DNA of 43,351 bases from Candidatus Auribacterota bacterium (GTDB lineage Bacteria; Auribacterota; Tritonobacteria; UBA1439): positions 1-43,351 of the forward strand of contig JAPLCX010000084.1 in the NCBI GenBank assembly GCA_026392035.1, in the 5' to 3' direction. Position numbers and translations under genes: made by a program. The notes under the pieces are model-generated. The model saw only the letters and a list, made by a program, of their open reading frames with translations, had not been told where the DNA came from and did no database searches. Below, piece by piece: positions 1 through 8,653 of the stretch. The first letter of the stretch is position 1. Every line of letters begins with the position of its first letter.

Positions 1-238
1 AGGAAACGGGCTCGGGATGGAGCAGCAGGCAAGTCACGAGTGCTGGCGTGAACGGAGCAAGCAGTTGAACCCGCGCATGCGCGAGGGAGGGACCAGATCA
101 TGTCTATTGACTCCGCGCCTTTGATGGGTGACCCATTACAGAAGGGTCGGGCATCGGGATATCCGCGAGCCCCGTCTGCCGAGAGCCCCGTGGGTGCATG
201 CGGCGCACACGGGCTCGGGGCGTGAGGTCGCCATTATC
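1..238. other. Upstream region with no confident gene
   Basis: No reading frame here could be recognised. mreC or mreD often precedes mrdA, but the three forward frames are short and none resembles the membrane-rich end of MreD. A 41-codon frame at 100-225 has a purine-rich GGAGGG seven bases before its ATG, but its product has no recognisable features and it is treated as unproven. The end of the region (GAGGT about a dozen bases before 239) probably holds the ribosome site for the PBP2 gene. Confidence 0.4.
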
Positions 239-2080
239 ATGAAAGCGTACCCAGAGGGAGCATTCTTCACCTCCCCGCGCATCAGGGGGATTGGAATCTC
301 AATCCTGTCGGTATTTTTTCTGCTGACCGGTTATCTCTGGCATATGCAGGTGCTCAACGGCGCTGAGTACATGAACATGGCCAGAAAAAATCGCGTGCGG
401 CTCGTGCGCAAGCGCGCGCCGCGCGGCGTGATCTATGATCGTCAGGGCGACCTTCTCGTGGACAACCGGGCAAGCTTTGATGTGGAGGTGATCCCGGAGG
501 ATGTTGAGGACATGGAGCGCGTCGAGGAGCGCCTCAGCGAGGTGCTCGGGATTGACCAGAAAAAGGTGAGGGAGCGGATACGCGGGCAGCGCGCGTTCAC
601 CTACCTGCCGGTGACGGTGGAGAGTGATGTGACCCTGGAGGAGGTGCTCGCGATTGAGGAGCGCCAGCCGATGCTTGCGGGGGTGCAGGTGGGCGTCTAT
701 CCGAGGCGACGCTATATTTATTCCACATCCGCGGCGCATCTCCTCGGCTATCTCGGCATGATCAACCCGGAGGAGCTCGAGCGGCTCCGCGGCCGGGGCT
801 ATACACCGCAGGACCTCATCGGCAGGGCGGGGGTTGAGAAGAGCTATGAGAGATTCCTGGCGGGCAGGGCGGGGGGCCAGGGTGTCCAGGTCGATAACCG
901 CGGCTACCTGGACAAGGTGCTCTACCGTCAGGAGCCCGAGCAGGGGTGCGCGCTCCATCTCACGCTCGATTTGAAGACCCAGCAGGCCGCGGAGTCTGTG
1001 TTGGGCGATGGCGGGGGGGCGGTGGTGGCGCTCGATCCGCGCAACGGGGAGCTGCTCGCCATGGCGAGCGGTCCCGCCTATGATCCGAATGCCTTTGTCC
1101 CGCCCGTGGACAATGAGATCGTACGCGACCTCATGTCGCGCGAGGACCACCCGCTCGTCAATAGGGCGATTCAGGGGGTTTACCCGCCCGGTTCGACGTT
1201 CAAGCCGATCGTCGCGCTCGCGGCGCTGGAGAGCGGAGCGGTGCAGAAGAACACCACGTTTGAGTGCACGGGCCTGTTCACCCTGGGGCGGCATCCCTAT
1301 AAGTGCTGGCTTGAACGGGGGCACCGCCGGCTGAACATTGTTGACGCGCTGATGTTCTCGTGCAATGTTTTTTTCTACAATACCGGACTGCGCACCGGAC
1401 GGGATGCGATCGCGAGGATGGCATGTGAATTCGGCGTGGACGAGCTGAGCGGGATCGATCTCCCCGGTGAAAAAGCGGGCGTGGTGCCCACCGAGGACTG
1501 GCTCAAGGAGATGCGCATCGGGCGATGGAACCCCGGGGATACGGTGGTCATGGCCATCGGACAGGGATACGTGCTGCTCACTCCGCTGAGGCAGGCGATG
1601 ATAATGGCGGCGATCGCGAACGGCGGCAAGATCTACAGGCCCCGCGTGGTGAAACAGGTGGTCTCCCCTCTTGGAGATATTGTTGAACGATATCAAGCTC
1701 AACTCATCAGGGAGATCCCACTGCGGGAGAAAGACCTCCAGCTGGTGCGGGAGGGGTTGTGGAAGGTGGTGAGTTCAAATTTCGGGACCGGCCAGAAAGC
1801 CAGGCTGGAGGGTGTCGCGATCGCCGGGAAGACAGGGACGGTGCAGGTGGGGCCCGAGGGGAAGCGGAGAAACCACGCCTGGTTTGTCGGCTATGCGCCA
1901 TATGCTGATCCCCGGATCGTTATCGCGGTGCTCCTGGAGGGGAAGGAGTCGGGCGGCTTCTTCGCTGCCCCGGCAGCCAAGAAGATCTTCGCCGCGTACT
2001 TCGGCGTGAATCCTGAAGACAAAGCCCCTGCCCCCACCGGAAGCGACACGCCGCACCCCGCACAGGAGCGCCGCATATGA
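239..2080 (+). CDS. mrdA: Penicillin-binding protein 2 (cell elongation transpeptidase)
   Basis: This is a class B penicillin-binding protein of the PBP2/MrdA type, which cross-links peptidoglycan during cell elongation at the inner membrane together with RodA. From the ATG at 239 it is 613 residues, close to the family norm. A single N-terminal membrane anchor (about residues 15-35) precedes a dimerisation region and the transpeptidase domain. All three active-site motifs are visible: STFK with nucleophile Ser319, SCN at 374-376 and KTG at 531-533. The frame stays open back to 128, but those extra residues look unlike a protein N-terminus, and GAGGT before 239 with the hydrophobic anchor soon after favours 239. 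The stop overlaps the rodA start by four bases, so the two are probably translated together. The assignment is secure; the start is likely. Confidence 0.95.
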   Translation: MKAYPEGAFFTSPRIRGIGISILSVFFLLTGYLWHMQVLNGAEYMNMARKNRVRLVRKRAPRGVIYDRQGDLLVDNRASFDVEVIPEDVEDMERVEERLSEVLGIDQKKVRERIRGQRAFTYLPVTVESDVTLEEVLAIEERQPMLAGVQVGVYPRRRYIYSTSAAHLLGYLGMINPEELERLRGRGYTPQDLIGRAGVEKSYERFLAGRAGGQGVQVDNRGYLDKVLYRQEPEQGCALHLTLDLKTQQAAESVLGDGGGAVVALDPRNGELLAMASGPAYDPNAFVPPVDNEIVRDLMSREDHPLVNRAIQGVYPPGSTFKPIVALAALESGAVQKNTTFECTGLFTLGRHPYKCWLERGHRRLNIVDALMFSCNVFFYNTGLRTGRDAIARMACEFGVDELSGIDLPGEKAGVVPTEDWLKEMRIGRWNPGDTVVMAIGQGYVLLTPLRQAMIMAAIANGGKIYRPRVVKQVVSPLGDIVERYQAQLIREIPLREKDLQLVREGLWKVVSSNFGTGQKARLEGVAIAGKTGTVQVGPEGKRRNHAWFVGYAPYADPRIVIAVLLEGKESGGFFAAPAAKKIFAAYFGVNPEDKAPAPTGSDTPHPAQERRI

Positions 2081-3174
2081 CCGGCATCGGGTTATCCAGG
2101 CACATCAACTGGAGTATCGTCGCGTGCACGCTCGCGCTCGTGATACTGGGGCTCATCTTTATCTACAGCGGCTCCTATCAGCTCATGCCCGATGCGCGCA
2201 CGAGCTACGTACTCAGGCAGATCACATGGGCGTTGATCGGCGGCCTCGCTGCTTCCCTGTTCGTGATGCTCGACTATCGAAAGCTGGCGACAATCGCCTT
2301 CTTCATCTATGCCTTTTTTAGCGCGCTGCTCATTGTCGTGCTCCTCACGTCTGATCCGAGGCGGGGGGCTCAGAGCTGGTTCTCCATAGGGGCTTTTGCC
2401 GTCCAGCCTTCCGAGTTCGCCAAGGTTGCCCTCATCCTCGCGCTCGCGCGGTACCTTTCCCGGGGGGACGCGCCCCGGCATTCCCCGTCGTATCTGACGG
2501 GGGCGTTGCTGCTCGCGCTTTTCCCTGTCCTGCTCATCCTCAAGCAGCCGGACATGGGGAGCGCCATTGTGTTCATTCCGGTGCTCATCGCGATGCTCGT
2601 CGCGGCCGGGGTGAACTGGTCGTATCTATTTTACATAACGATCGCGGGGATCCTGTCCCTTCCCCTCGGCTGGCTCTTCCTTAAACCGTATCAACAGACG
2701 AGGATCAGGGTGTTCCTTAATCCTCAGCTCGACCCGCTCAAATCGGGCTACAATGCGATTCAGTCCATGATCGCCGTGGGTTCGGGCGGGCTCTGGGGGC
2801 AGGGCTGGCTCCACGGTACCCAGACGCATCTCCGCTTCCTGCCCGAGCGCCACACGGATTTTATTTTCTGTGTTCTTGGAGAGGAAACGGGTTTCCTGGG
2901 ATGCCTCCTCGTGGTGACCCTCTACGCGATCATCGCGTTCGGCGGACTCCGCATCGCCGAGCAGTCGCGGGATGAGTTCGGCAGGCTTGTCGCCGTGGGA
3001 GTGACGGTGCTCCTCGCGTCGCATGTCGCGATCAACATCGGGATGACGATCGGCCTCTTGCCGATCACCGGCCTGCCGCTGCCGCTCATGAGCTACGGCG
3101 GCTCATCGCTCGTCAGCACGCTTATCTGCCTCGGCATTCTCCAGAGCATTTGCGCCCGGAGATACATTTTTTGA
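2077..3174 (+). CDS. rodA: Rod shape-determining protein RodA (SEDS glycosyltransferase)
   Basis: RodA is a SEDS-family peptidoglycan glycosyltransferase in the inner membrane. It polymerises lipid II and works with the class B PBP encoded just upstream. The 365-residue product is almost entirely hydrophobic, with about ten membrane segments. It carries the SEDS signatures: QPSEFAK in the middle, then PERHTDFIF, whose Asp belongs to the proposed catalytic site, then GEETGF and a C-terminal PLPLMSYGGSS block. The ATG overlaps the mrdA stop (ATGA), the usual mrdA-rodA arrangement. FtsW is the only close alternative; the PBP2 neighbour and the RodA-like length favour RodA. Confidence 0.95.
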   Translation: MTGIGLSRHINWSIVACTLALVILGLIFIYSGSYQLMPDARTSYVLRQITWALIGGLAASLFVMLDYRKLATIAFFIYAFFSALLIVVLLTSDPRRGAQSWFSIGAFAVQPSEFAKVALILALARYLSRGDAPRHSPSYLTGALLLALFPVLLILKQPDMGSAIVFIPVLIAMLVAAGVNWSYLFYITIAGILSLPLGWLFLKPYQQTRIRVFLNPQLDPLKSGYNAIQSMIAVGSGGLWGQGWLHGTQTHLRFLPERHTDFIFCVLGEETGFLGCLLVVTLYAIIAFGGLRIAEQSRDEFGRLVAVGVTVLLASHVAINIGMTIGLLPITGLPLPLMSYGGSSLVSTLICLGILQSICARRYIF

Positions 3175-3700
3175 TCAATGTTTCACCACGGAGGCACGGA
3201 GAAGTCGCGGAGCACACGGAGGCAGAGGATACTGCTATCGTGTGAACAAAGAGCAAAAGAGCGGAAGAGGCAATATGCTCAAGCCACGAGAAACACCTTT
3301 TCCCCCTCTCCCTCTGAGGGGAGAGGGAAGGGTGAGGGTGAAGCAAAGTCAGAAATCGGGAAACCGGACGGGTAGGAATGTTGTTTGAATTCGTATTCAT
3401 ACGTGTTTTAATTGAATCCGAGCAAATCAGCGGAAAATTATATTTAATTCCGCTCTGCGTCCTCCGAACTACACATGTGCAAAACTTTTCTTTTTGAGAA
3501 AGTTTTTCAAACTGCACGATTAGCTTTTTACCGCTACAAACAGTGAGGATGCTGAAAAGCCTGTGTCTATCTGTGTGAATCTGTGTCACACGTCAATCTC
3601 TGTGTCCTCTGTGCTCTCTGTGGCTACTTGAATCTTGGTTGCGGCCCCGCATGCAGGGCCGCGCTGTGACCTCCTTGATAAAATGTTATAGGGCGCTTGT
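3175..3700. repeat. Repeat-rich intergenic region after rodA
   Basis: No credible gene is present in these 526 bases. Several short repeats are visible. At 3183-3230 there are CACGGAGG-type words, echoed inversely by CTGTGTCCTCTGTGC words at about 3597-3625. At 3301-3342 a CCCTCTCCC hairpin is followed by GGGTGAGGGTGA; a sister copy lies at 32071-32109. A GCGGCCC/GGGCCGC hairpin occurs at about 3640-3663, and the same GGTTGCGGCC start recurs near 20050. Short frames here, for example 3178-3375, translate the repeats and are not genes. The last bases should contain the translation signals of the radical SAM gene. Confidence 0.7.
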
Positions 3701-5632
3701 ATGGACGATATTAAAAATACCCTTGAGCGGGAGGTGCTGCCGCTGGTGTCGAAGCCGGGCCGCTACATCGGAGGCGAAGTGGGAGCGGTGGTCAAGCGGG
3801 ATTCGGAGGTGGATGTCCGGATCGCGCTCGCCTTCCCGGACGTCTATGAAATCGGCATGAGCCATCTGGGGCTCAAGATTCTGTACGCCATTGTCAATGC
3901 CCGGCCGCGCCTGGCCGCGGAGAGGGTTTTTGCCCCCTGGCCGGACATGGAGGCGAGGCTGAGGCAGCAGGGGGTCCCGCTCTACAGCCTGGAAACATTC
4001 AGGCCGCTGGATAAATTTGAACTTGTCGGCTTCTCGCTCCAGCATGAGCTCACCTACACCAACATCCTCACCATGCTCGACCTCGGCGGCATCGCGCTTC
4101 TCTCGGGAGATCGCGGGAGGGGCGCCTTCCCCCTCGTGATCGCAGGCGGCCCTGGGGCGTATAACCCCGCCCCCCTCGAGGATTTCATCGATCTCTTCGT
4201 CATAGGGGACGCTGAAGAAGCGATCGTAGAGCTGATGAGCGCGGTCGGTGAGTGGAAGAGACTGCACGCGGGGACGGAGGGGAAGAAGAAGGATCTGTTG
4301 CGGTATCTCGCGGGGAGTGTACGAGGGGTCTACATTCCGGAACTGTACAGGCGTGTCTATTCCGCCGAGGGCAGGCTCCTTTCATACGAACCCCGTGAGG
4401 CGGGTTTGCCGCCACGTGTCACGCGGAGGGCAATTCCCCGACTGGAGTCGCTCCGCTGGCTCCAGAAGATACCCGTGCCGAATATCGCGGTTGTCCATGA
4501 CCGCCTGGCCCTTGAGGTGCGCCGCGGCTGCGGACAGGGGTGCCGGTTCTGCCAGGCGGGAATGATCTACCGGCCGGTCAGGGATGAAGCTTCTAGCGAT
4601 ATCCATAACGCTGCGCGGGCAGGTCTGGCCGGCACCGGCTACGAAGAGATCGCGCTCTGCGCCCTTTCTATCGGCGACTTCCCTGATTTGGCGGGCATCG
4701 CTGACCGGATCTTGAAGTGTGAGAGTCACGGGCCGGTCTCGCTTTCACTGCCCTCTCTTCGCCCCGATCAACTCTCCGATTCGCTCGTAAAGCGCCTCGC
4801 CCAGGGGCCCAAGACAGGGATCACCCTCGCGCCCGAGGCGGGGACCGAGGTGATGAGGCGCAGGATTAACAAGAAGATTTCCATGGACGACCTCATCCGT
4901 TTCGTCACCGATCTCAGGGGGCGAGGCTGGCGGATGGTGAAGCTCTATTTCATGATCGGCCTGCCAGGAGAAACCGAGGAGGACCTCAGGGGAATTGTGG
5001 ACTCGATACGGAAGGTGGCATCGATCGGAGGGAGGGGGAAGGGGAGGTGGGAGGTGAATGTGACCATCGCCTCGTTCATTCCCAAGGCGCACACCCCATT
5101 CCAGTGGGAGCCGATGGAGGATGTGGAGCGCCTCCGCCGGAAGCAGGCGTTCGTGCGACGGGAGGTGAGGGGGAAGAACATCAATCTCAAGTTCCACGAT
5201 CTGGAGTCGAGTTTCCTGGAGGGGGTATTTTCAAGGGGGGATGAGAAACTCGGGGAGGTCATCGCCCATGCATGGCGGCTCGGGTGCCGCTTTGACGGGT
5301 GGCGAGAGACCTTCAATTTCGGGCTCTGGCGAGAGGCGTTCGAGAAGGCCGGAATAGATCCGCGCGCGTATGCCCACCGGAGATTTGCCGACGACGAGCA
5401 TCTCCCCTGGGAAATAATAGACACAGGGATCCGCAAAAAATTTCTCCTCGAGGAGAAGGAGAAAGCGGCTCGCGGAGAATTTACGGCTGATTGTGTGAGC
5501 AGCGGCTGCCAGGGGTGCGGCGCCTGTATTTCTCTCGGAGTAAAGCCGATTATCAACGAAGGAACAAACTTGATAAGAGGAGGGGCGTATCCACGTCCCA
5601 TTGGTATGGTTCTACCAACACAGATTGTCTAA
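3701..5632 (+). CDS. B12-binding-type radical SAM protein (TIGR03960-like)
   Basis: This is a 643-residue radical SAM enzyme. The N-terminal third (about 20-190) resembles a cobalamin-binding-like domain, with the phrases ALAFPDVYEIGMSHLGL and AGGPGAYNPAPLEDF typical of the TIGR03960 family. The SAM-binding iron-sulfur motif CxxxCxxC is Cys277, Cys281 and Cys284 (CGQGCRFC). The C-terminal part adds a small cysteine cluster (CVSSGCQGCGAC, about 597-608) that may bind metal. In many bacteria this family is fused to or beside a DUF2344 protein, in gene neighbourhoods containing rodA or ribonuclease G, which fits the position after rodA. The substrate is not established, so no symbol is given. 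The ATG at 3701 has AGGG about nine bases upstream. Confidence 0.88.
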   Translation: MDDIKNTLEREVLPLVSKPGRYIGGEVGAVVKRDSEVDVRIALAFPDVYEIGMSHLGLKILYAIVNARPRLAAERVFAPWPDMEARLRQQGVPLYSLETFRPLDKFELVGFSLQHELTYTNILTMLDLGGIALLSGDRGRGAFPLVIAGGPGAYNPAPLEDFIDLFVIGDAEEAIVELMSAVGEWKRLHAGTEGKKKDLLRYLAGSVRGVYIPELYRRVYSAEGRLLSYEPREAGLPPRVTRRAIPRLESLRWLQKIPVPNIAVVHDRLALEVRRGCGQGCRFCQAGMIYRPVRDEASSDIHNAARAGLAGTGYEEIALCALSIGDFPDLAGIADRILKCESHGPVSLSLPSLRPDQLSDSLVKRLAQGPKTGITLAPEAGTEVMRRRINKKISMDDLIRFVTDLRGRGWRMVKLYFMIGLPGETEEDLRGIVDSIRKVASIGGRGKGRWEVNVTIASFIPKAHTPFQWEPMEDVERLRRKQAFVRREVRGKNINLKFHDLESSFLEGVFSRGDEKLGEVIAHAWRLGCRFDGWRETFNFGLWREAFEKAGIDPRAYAHRRFADDEHLPWEIIDTGIRKKFLLEEKEKAARGEFTADCVSSGCQGCGACISLGVKPIINEGTNLIRGGAYPRPIGMVLPTQIV

Positions 5633-5802
5633 AGCTACTGAGCTGCGGTACTGCTGCCCCGGACATTCATAAAATCGGCATTCACGGCCTCAATTTTTCG
5701 CACAACTGCAGATAAGCATTTCTCCTGAACCCTCCTTTAGCACTTCAGCATATATTTCAACCCAAGCACTTAATTTATACTATGTCAAGCTAATGGCATC
5801 AG

Positions 5803-5818
5803 TTTGCAATTATGCAAA
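5803..5818. promoter_or_regulatory. 16-bp dyad, candidate operator shared with the pilin gene
   Basis: The sequence is TTTGCAATTATGCAAA, the reverse complement of TTTGCATAATTGCAAA. That exact 16-mer occurs again at 15437-15452 upstream of the pilin, with a 14/16 relative at 15407-15422. The half-sites TTTGC/GCAAA form a dyad typical of a dimeric DNA-binding protein. It ends 64 bases before the ATG of the double-MshEN gene and 7 bases before a possible -35 box. The match is directly visible; regulator identity is inference, with PilR a candidate. Confidence 0.6.
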
Positions 5819-5825
5819 GGCAATC

Positions 5826-5854
5826 TTGACTCTGGCCTTTAAGTGTGCTAATTT
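5826..5854 (+). promoter_or_regulatory. Possible sigma-70-type promoter of the pilB gene group
   Basis: TTGACT (5/6 to consensus) is followed after exactly 17 bases by TAATTT (a weak -10, 3/6). It sits just downstream of the dyad at 5803-5818, the placement expected for an activator site next to a weak promoter. The rest of the 250-base gap (5633-5882) is AT-rich and shows no gene. Confidence 0.3.
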
Positions 5855-5882
5855 TCACTTAGAGAATTAAGGGAGACATGAT

Positions 5883-6947
5883 ATGACATTTCATCGGCAT
5901 GTCAAAAAAATGTTAGGGGAACTCTTGCTGTATATGGGCATTATTGACAGAACTCAGCTCCAGGAAGCTCTTGCCAAACAAAAGGAAACAGGCAGGTTGA
6001 TAGGGGAGACCCTTGTCGAGCTCGGTTTCGCCAAAGAGGAAGATATCGTGGGTGCCATCGCCTTCCAATACATGATTCCTTATCTGCGGCTGAGAAACTG
6101 TGATGTGGATAGAGCACTCCTGTCTCTCATACCGCGCGACTTTGCGCTGGAGCACTCCTGCTTCCCGGTGGAGAGAGTGGATACTATTCTGACCGTTGTC
6201 ATGGCGAATCCGCTCGATGAAAAAGCTATTGAGAAGATCAAAAGAATCTCGAAGAGCGACGTGCTCTGTTTTGTCTCAACCCCGACTGAAATCGCATCGG
6301 CCATCGAAGAGCACTACGGAGGAGTGGAGAAGGAGCTCGGCCCCACGGAGACATTCGCTGTGGAGACAGAGGCTCCCATCAAGGTTTTTCAGCTTGAGGG
6401 AAAAACCTTCCCAGAGGAGTGGGCAATGGCTGTGCCCGGCATGGAGAAACTGCCTGAGATACTCGTCAATGACGGGTGCATCTCCTCAGATCAGATGAGG
6501 AAGGCGCTCGATCGGCAGAAGGCAGAGGGGGGGAGTATCGTCCGCCTTCTCATAGAGAAGCGGTACGTGCCTGAGAAGGCGCTGATGACCTGCATCGCTA
6601 TTCACATGAACATCCCCCCTCTCGAGCTTAACAGGTACAAGCCCGACAGGGAGGTGCTGGATCTAGTGTCGCGTCGCATCGCGAGCTACTGTCAGGTGAT
6701 ACCAATTGCGGCTCTCGGGCACACGCTGAGCCTCGCGATGGTCGATCCTTTCGATGTTGTAGCCATTGACTACATCCGACTCAACACCGGCCTCGAGATA
6801 CAACCTATCATCTGTTTGGAGAAGGATTTTCGCGACGCGCTCGGGAACTACTACTCCGCAGAAGCGGACATGGAGGGCCTCCTGAAGGAAATGGAATCCC
6901 CCAAAGGGGAGATGAAGGAAGGTGATGCGGATCTGGAGATCATGTGA
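5883..6947 (+). CDS. Stand-alone double MshEN (GspE/PilB N-terminal) protein
   Basis: The 354-residue product consists of two copies of the GspE/PilB N-terminal (MshEN) domain, roughly residues 10-155 and 185-335. The copies share the outline LGELLLYMGIIDRTQL / LPEILVNDGCISSDQM, then GETLVELGF / IVRLLIEKRY and a later VVMANPLDEKAI / LAMVDPFDVVAI. In other bacteria this domain is the N-terminus of the pilus or secretion ATPase, and many versions bind c-di-GMP. Here it stops before the ATPase, which begins as a separate gene about 110 bases downstream. The start has GGGAGA about seven bases upstream. It probably docks on the PilB core to regulate or anchor it; that partnership is inference. A broken pilB is possible, but both pieces have sensible ends and translation signals. 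Confidence 0.85.
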   Translation: MTFHRHVKKMLGELLLYMGIIDRTQLQEALAKQKETGRLIGETLVELGFAKEEDIVGAIAFQYMIPYLRLRNCDVDRALLSLIPRDFALEHSCFPVERVDTILTVVMANPLDEKAIEKIKRISKSDVLCFVSTPTEIASAIEEHYGGVEKELGPTETFAVETEAPIKVFQLEGKTFPEEWAMAVPGMEKLPEILVNDGCISSDQMRKALDRQKAEGGSIVRLLIEKRYVPEKALMTCIAIHMNIPPLELNRYKPDREVLDLVSRRIASYCQVIPIAALGHTLSLAMVDPFDVVAIDYIRLNTGLEIQPIICLEKDFRDALGNYYSAEADMEGLLKEMESPKGEMKEGDADLEIM

Positions 6948-7057
6948 TATTTCATGATTCAGGTGGCATTTATCCTATTTCTTTTTTCTGCGTGACGGTA
7001 CTGCTGCTAGGGCTTGAGAGGGGATAAGGTTTCTGAGGGTTATGAAAGGTGTTACCC

Positions 7058-8287
7058 ATGTCTCCAAATGATAATCCTGAGAAGAAGGGAAGCATTGAGG
7101 AGTTGAGAGATAGGAGTGGCGAGGTATCTGTCATCAAGATCGTCAACCTCATGCTCATTCAGGCCATAAAGGACCGTGCGAGCGATATACACATCGAGCC
7201 CTTCGAGAAAGAGTTGCGGCTCCGCTACAGGGTTGACGGTGTCCTCCATGACTCGACTCCTCCGCCGAAGCGCATGCAGAACGCGATCATTTCGCGAATT
7301 AAAATCATGTCCGACCTCGACATCTCTGAGAGGCGCCTCCCGCAGGACGGTCGCTTTAGAGTGAGGGCCCAGGGCAGGGGAATCGACTTCCGCGTGTCCT
7401 CTCTTCCTACCAGCTTTGGCGAAAAGGTCGTGCTCAGGGTGCTCGATAAGAGTGCCCTCCAGAGCCTTGATCTGGACAAGCTCGGTTTTGATAAACAGGG
7501 GATGGATGAATTTATGAAGGCGATCTCCTCCCCTTACGGTATCATTCTCCTCACCGGGCCGACCGGGAGCGGAAAATCCACCACGCTCTACACCGCCCTG
7601 AGGATGATCAACAAGCCGACGATCAATATCGTCACCGTCGAGGACCCCGTGGAGTACCAGATGGAGGGAGTGAACCAGGTTTCGGTCAATGCTGAGATCG
7701 GCCTCACCTTCGCGGCCGGGCTGAGGTCTATTCTGCGGCAGGACCCCGATGTGATCATGGTGGGCGAGATCAGGGATCAGGAGACTGCCGATATCGCGAT
7801 CAAATCCGCGCTCACGGGCCACCTCGTGCTCTCCACACTGCACACGAATGATGCCGCCAGTTCCATCACCAGACTCGACGATATGGGGATTGAGCCTTTC
7901 CTGATCTCCTCATCAACGCTCCTCGTCGCGGCGCAGCGGCTGGTCAGGCGCATCTGCAAGAAATGTAAAAAGGAATTGGAGATACCCGACGAGGCGCTCA
8001 AGACGGCCCAGATGAAGTATGCGCAGAATGAAAAGCCCGTGCTCTATCACGGGACGGGATGCCCCTCATGCAAGAACACGGGTTATTCGGGCCGAATGGC
8101 CCTCATCGAAACAATTTCCATTGATGATGATATCAGGAACCTCGTTATGAAAAGGGCAACGGCGCGCCAGATCAAGCTCGCCGCGATGGAGAAGGGGATG
8201 AAGACCCTCCGGATGGTTGGGCTGGATCGGGTCAAGGAGGGGGCGACGACGCTTGAGGAGGTGATTCGGGTTACCGCCGCCGATTGA
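7058..8287 (+). CDS. pilB: Type IV pilus extension ATPase core (PilB/GspE-like)
   Basis: This is a secretion ATPase that powers pilin polymerisation at the cytoplasmic face of the inner membrane. From the ATG at 7058 (AAAGGT seven bases before) it is 409 residues, while full-length PilB is typically about 560. It starts almost directly at the N2 domain ([20 protein letters not shown]) and lacks the MshEN domains, which are encoded by the preceding gene. The core looks complete: Walker [10 protein letters not shown] with Lys173, Asp box [10 protein letters not shown], Walker [13 protein letters not shown], and a His box in [13 protein letters not shown]. The tetracysteine zinc site (CKKC and CPSC) marks PilB/GspE rather than the retraction ATPase PilT. 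It probably works with PilC, encoded after a 366-base repeat-rich gap. Confidence 0.92.
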   Translation: MSPNDNPEKKGSIEELRDRSGEVSVIKIVNLMLIQAIKDRASDIHIEPFEKELRLRYRVDGVLHDSTPPPKRMQNAIISRIKIMSDLDISERRLPQDGRFRVRAQGRGIDFRVSSLPTSFGEKVVLRVLDKSALQSLDLDKLGFDKQGMDEFMKAISSPYGIILLTGPTGSGKSTTLYTALRMINKPTINIVTVEDPVEYQMEGVNQVSVNAEIGLTFAAGLRSILRQDPDVIMVGEIRDQETADIAIKSALTGHLVLSTLHTNDAASSITRLDDMGIEPFLISSSTLLVAAQRLVRRICKKCKKELEIPDEALKTAQMKYAQNEKPVLYHGTGCPSCKNTGYSGRMALIETISIDDDIRNLVMKRATARQIKLAAMEKGMKTLRMVGLDRVKEGATTLEEVIRVTAAD

Positions 8288-8406
8288 GAATCGGCGAGGG
8301 GAGAGACGTAGAAGAATAAAAGGAGGCAGCACGATCACTCGCCGTCTCGCAGGTTCGCCGTTTCCCCGACTCGGGTAGTGTCAAAAGTTCCATGAAAGAG
8401 CTGAAT

Positions 8407-8606
8407 GCAACCACAGATTGCACAGATAGTTGTGAAGATTTTTGGGGGGGAGGAAGTCTGCGCCAATCTGTGGTGAATAAATCTGTGGTAAATGGAGAAG
8501 GGAAAGGATTTCTATACAAGGGCTTAATTATACGCATGTTACCACAGATAAATCACCACTGATTTACTCAGAAAAGGCATAAATAATCTGAGAAATCTGT
8601 GGTTGC
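8407..8606. repeat. Palindromic CACAGAT-family repeat between pilB and pilC
   Basis: A 13-bp perfect inverted repeat, GCAACCACAGATT at 8407-8419 and AATCTGTGGTTGC at 8594-8606, bounds the element. Inside, ATCTGTGGTAA (about 8480) pairs with TTACCACAGAT (about 8540), so the whole element can fold back on itself. Related CACAGAT words recur at 36390-36600. The stretch 8288-8653 holds no gene. It also has CTCGCC/TTCGCC words near 8338-8365 resembling those at about 13020-13050. Whether pilC is read from the pilB promoter through this element cannot be told from sequence. Confidence 0.75.
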
Positions 8607-8653
8607 GTTAAAGAAACTTTTTACATTACCCCGACTCGCCTAGGGAGTTTAAA

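Noticed and set aside
100-225. 41-codon frame with GGAGGG before ATG
   Set aside because: Good ribosome-like spacing, but the peptide has no recognisable feature and the frame is too short to be told from chance.
299-1702. Long 467-codon frame on the minus strand opposite mrdA
   Set aside because: Antisense shadow of a high-GC gene; the translated sequence is His/Arg-rich and lacks any family features, while the + strand has all PBP2 motifs.
3178-3375. 65-codon + strand frame after rodA
   Set aside because: It lies wholly in repeat words (CACGGAGG, CCCTCTCCC) and has no ribosome site.
5794-5809. TGGCATCAGTTTGCA as a sigma-54 promoter of the MshEN gene
   Set aside because: Only nine bases separate GG and GC; sigma-54 needs ten. 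It also overlaps the dyad. A second candidate near 5833 has eleven.
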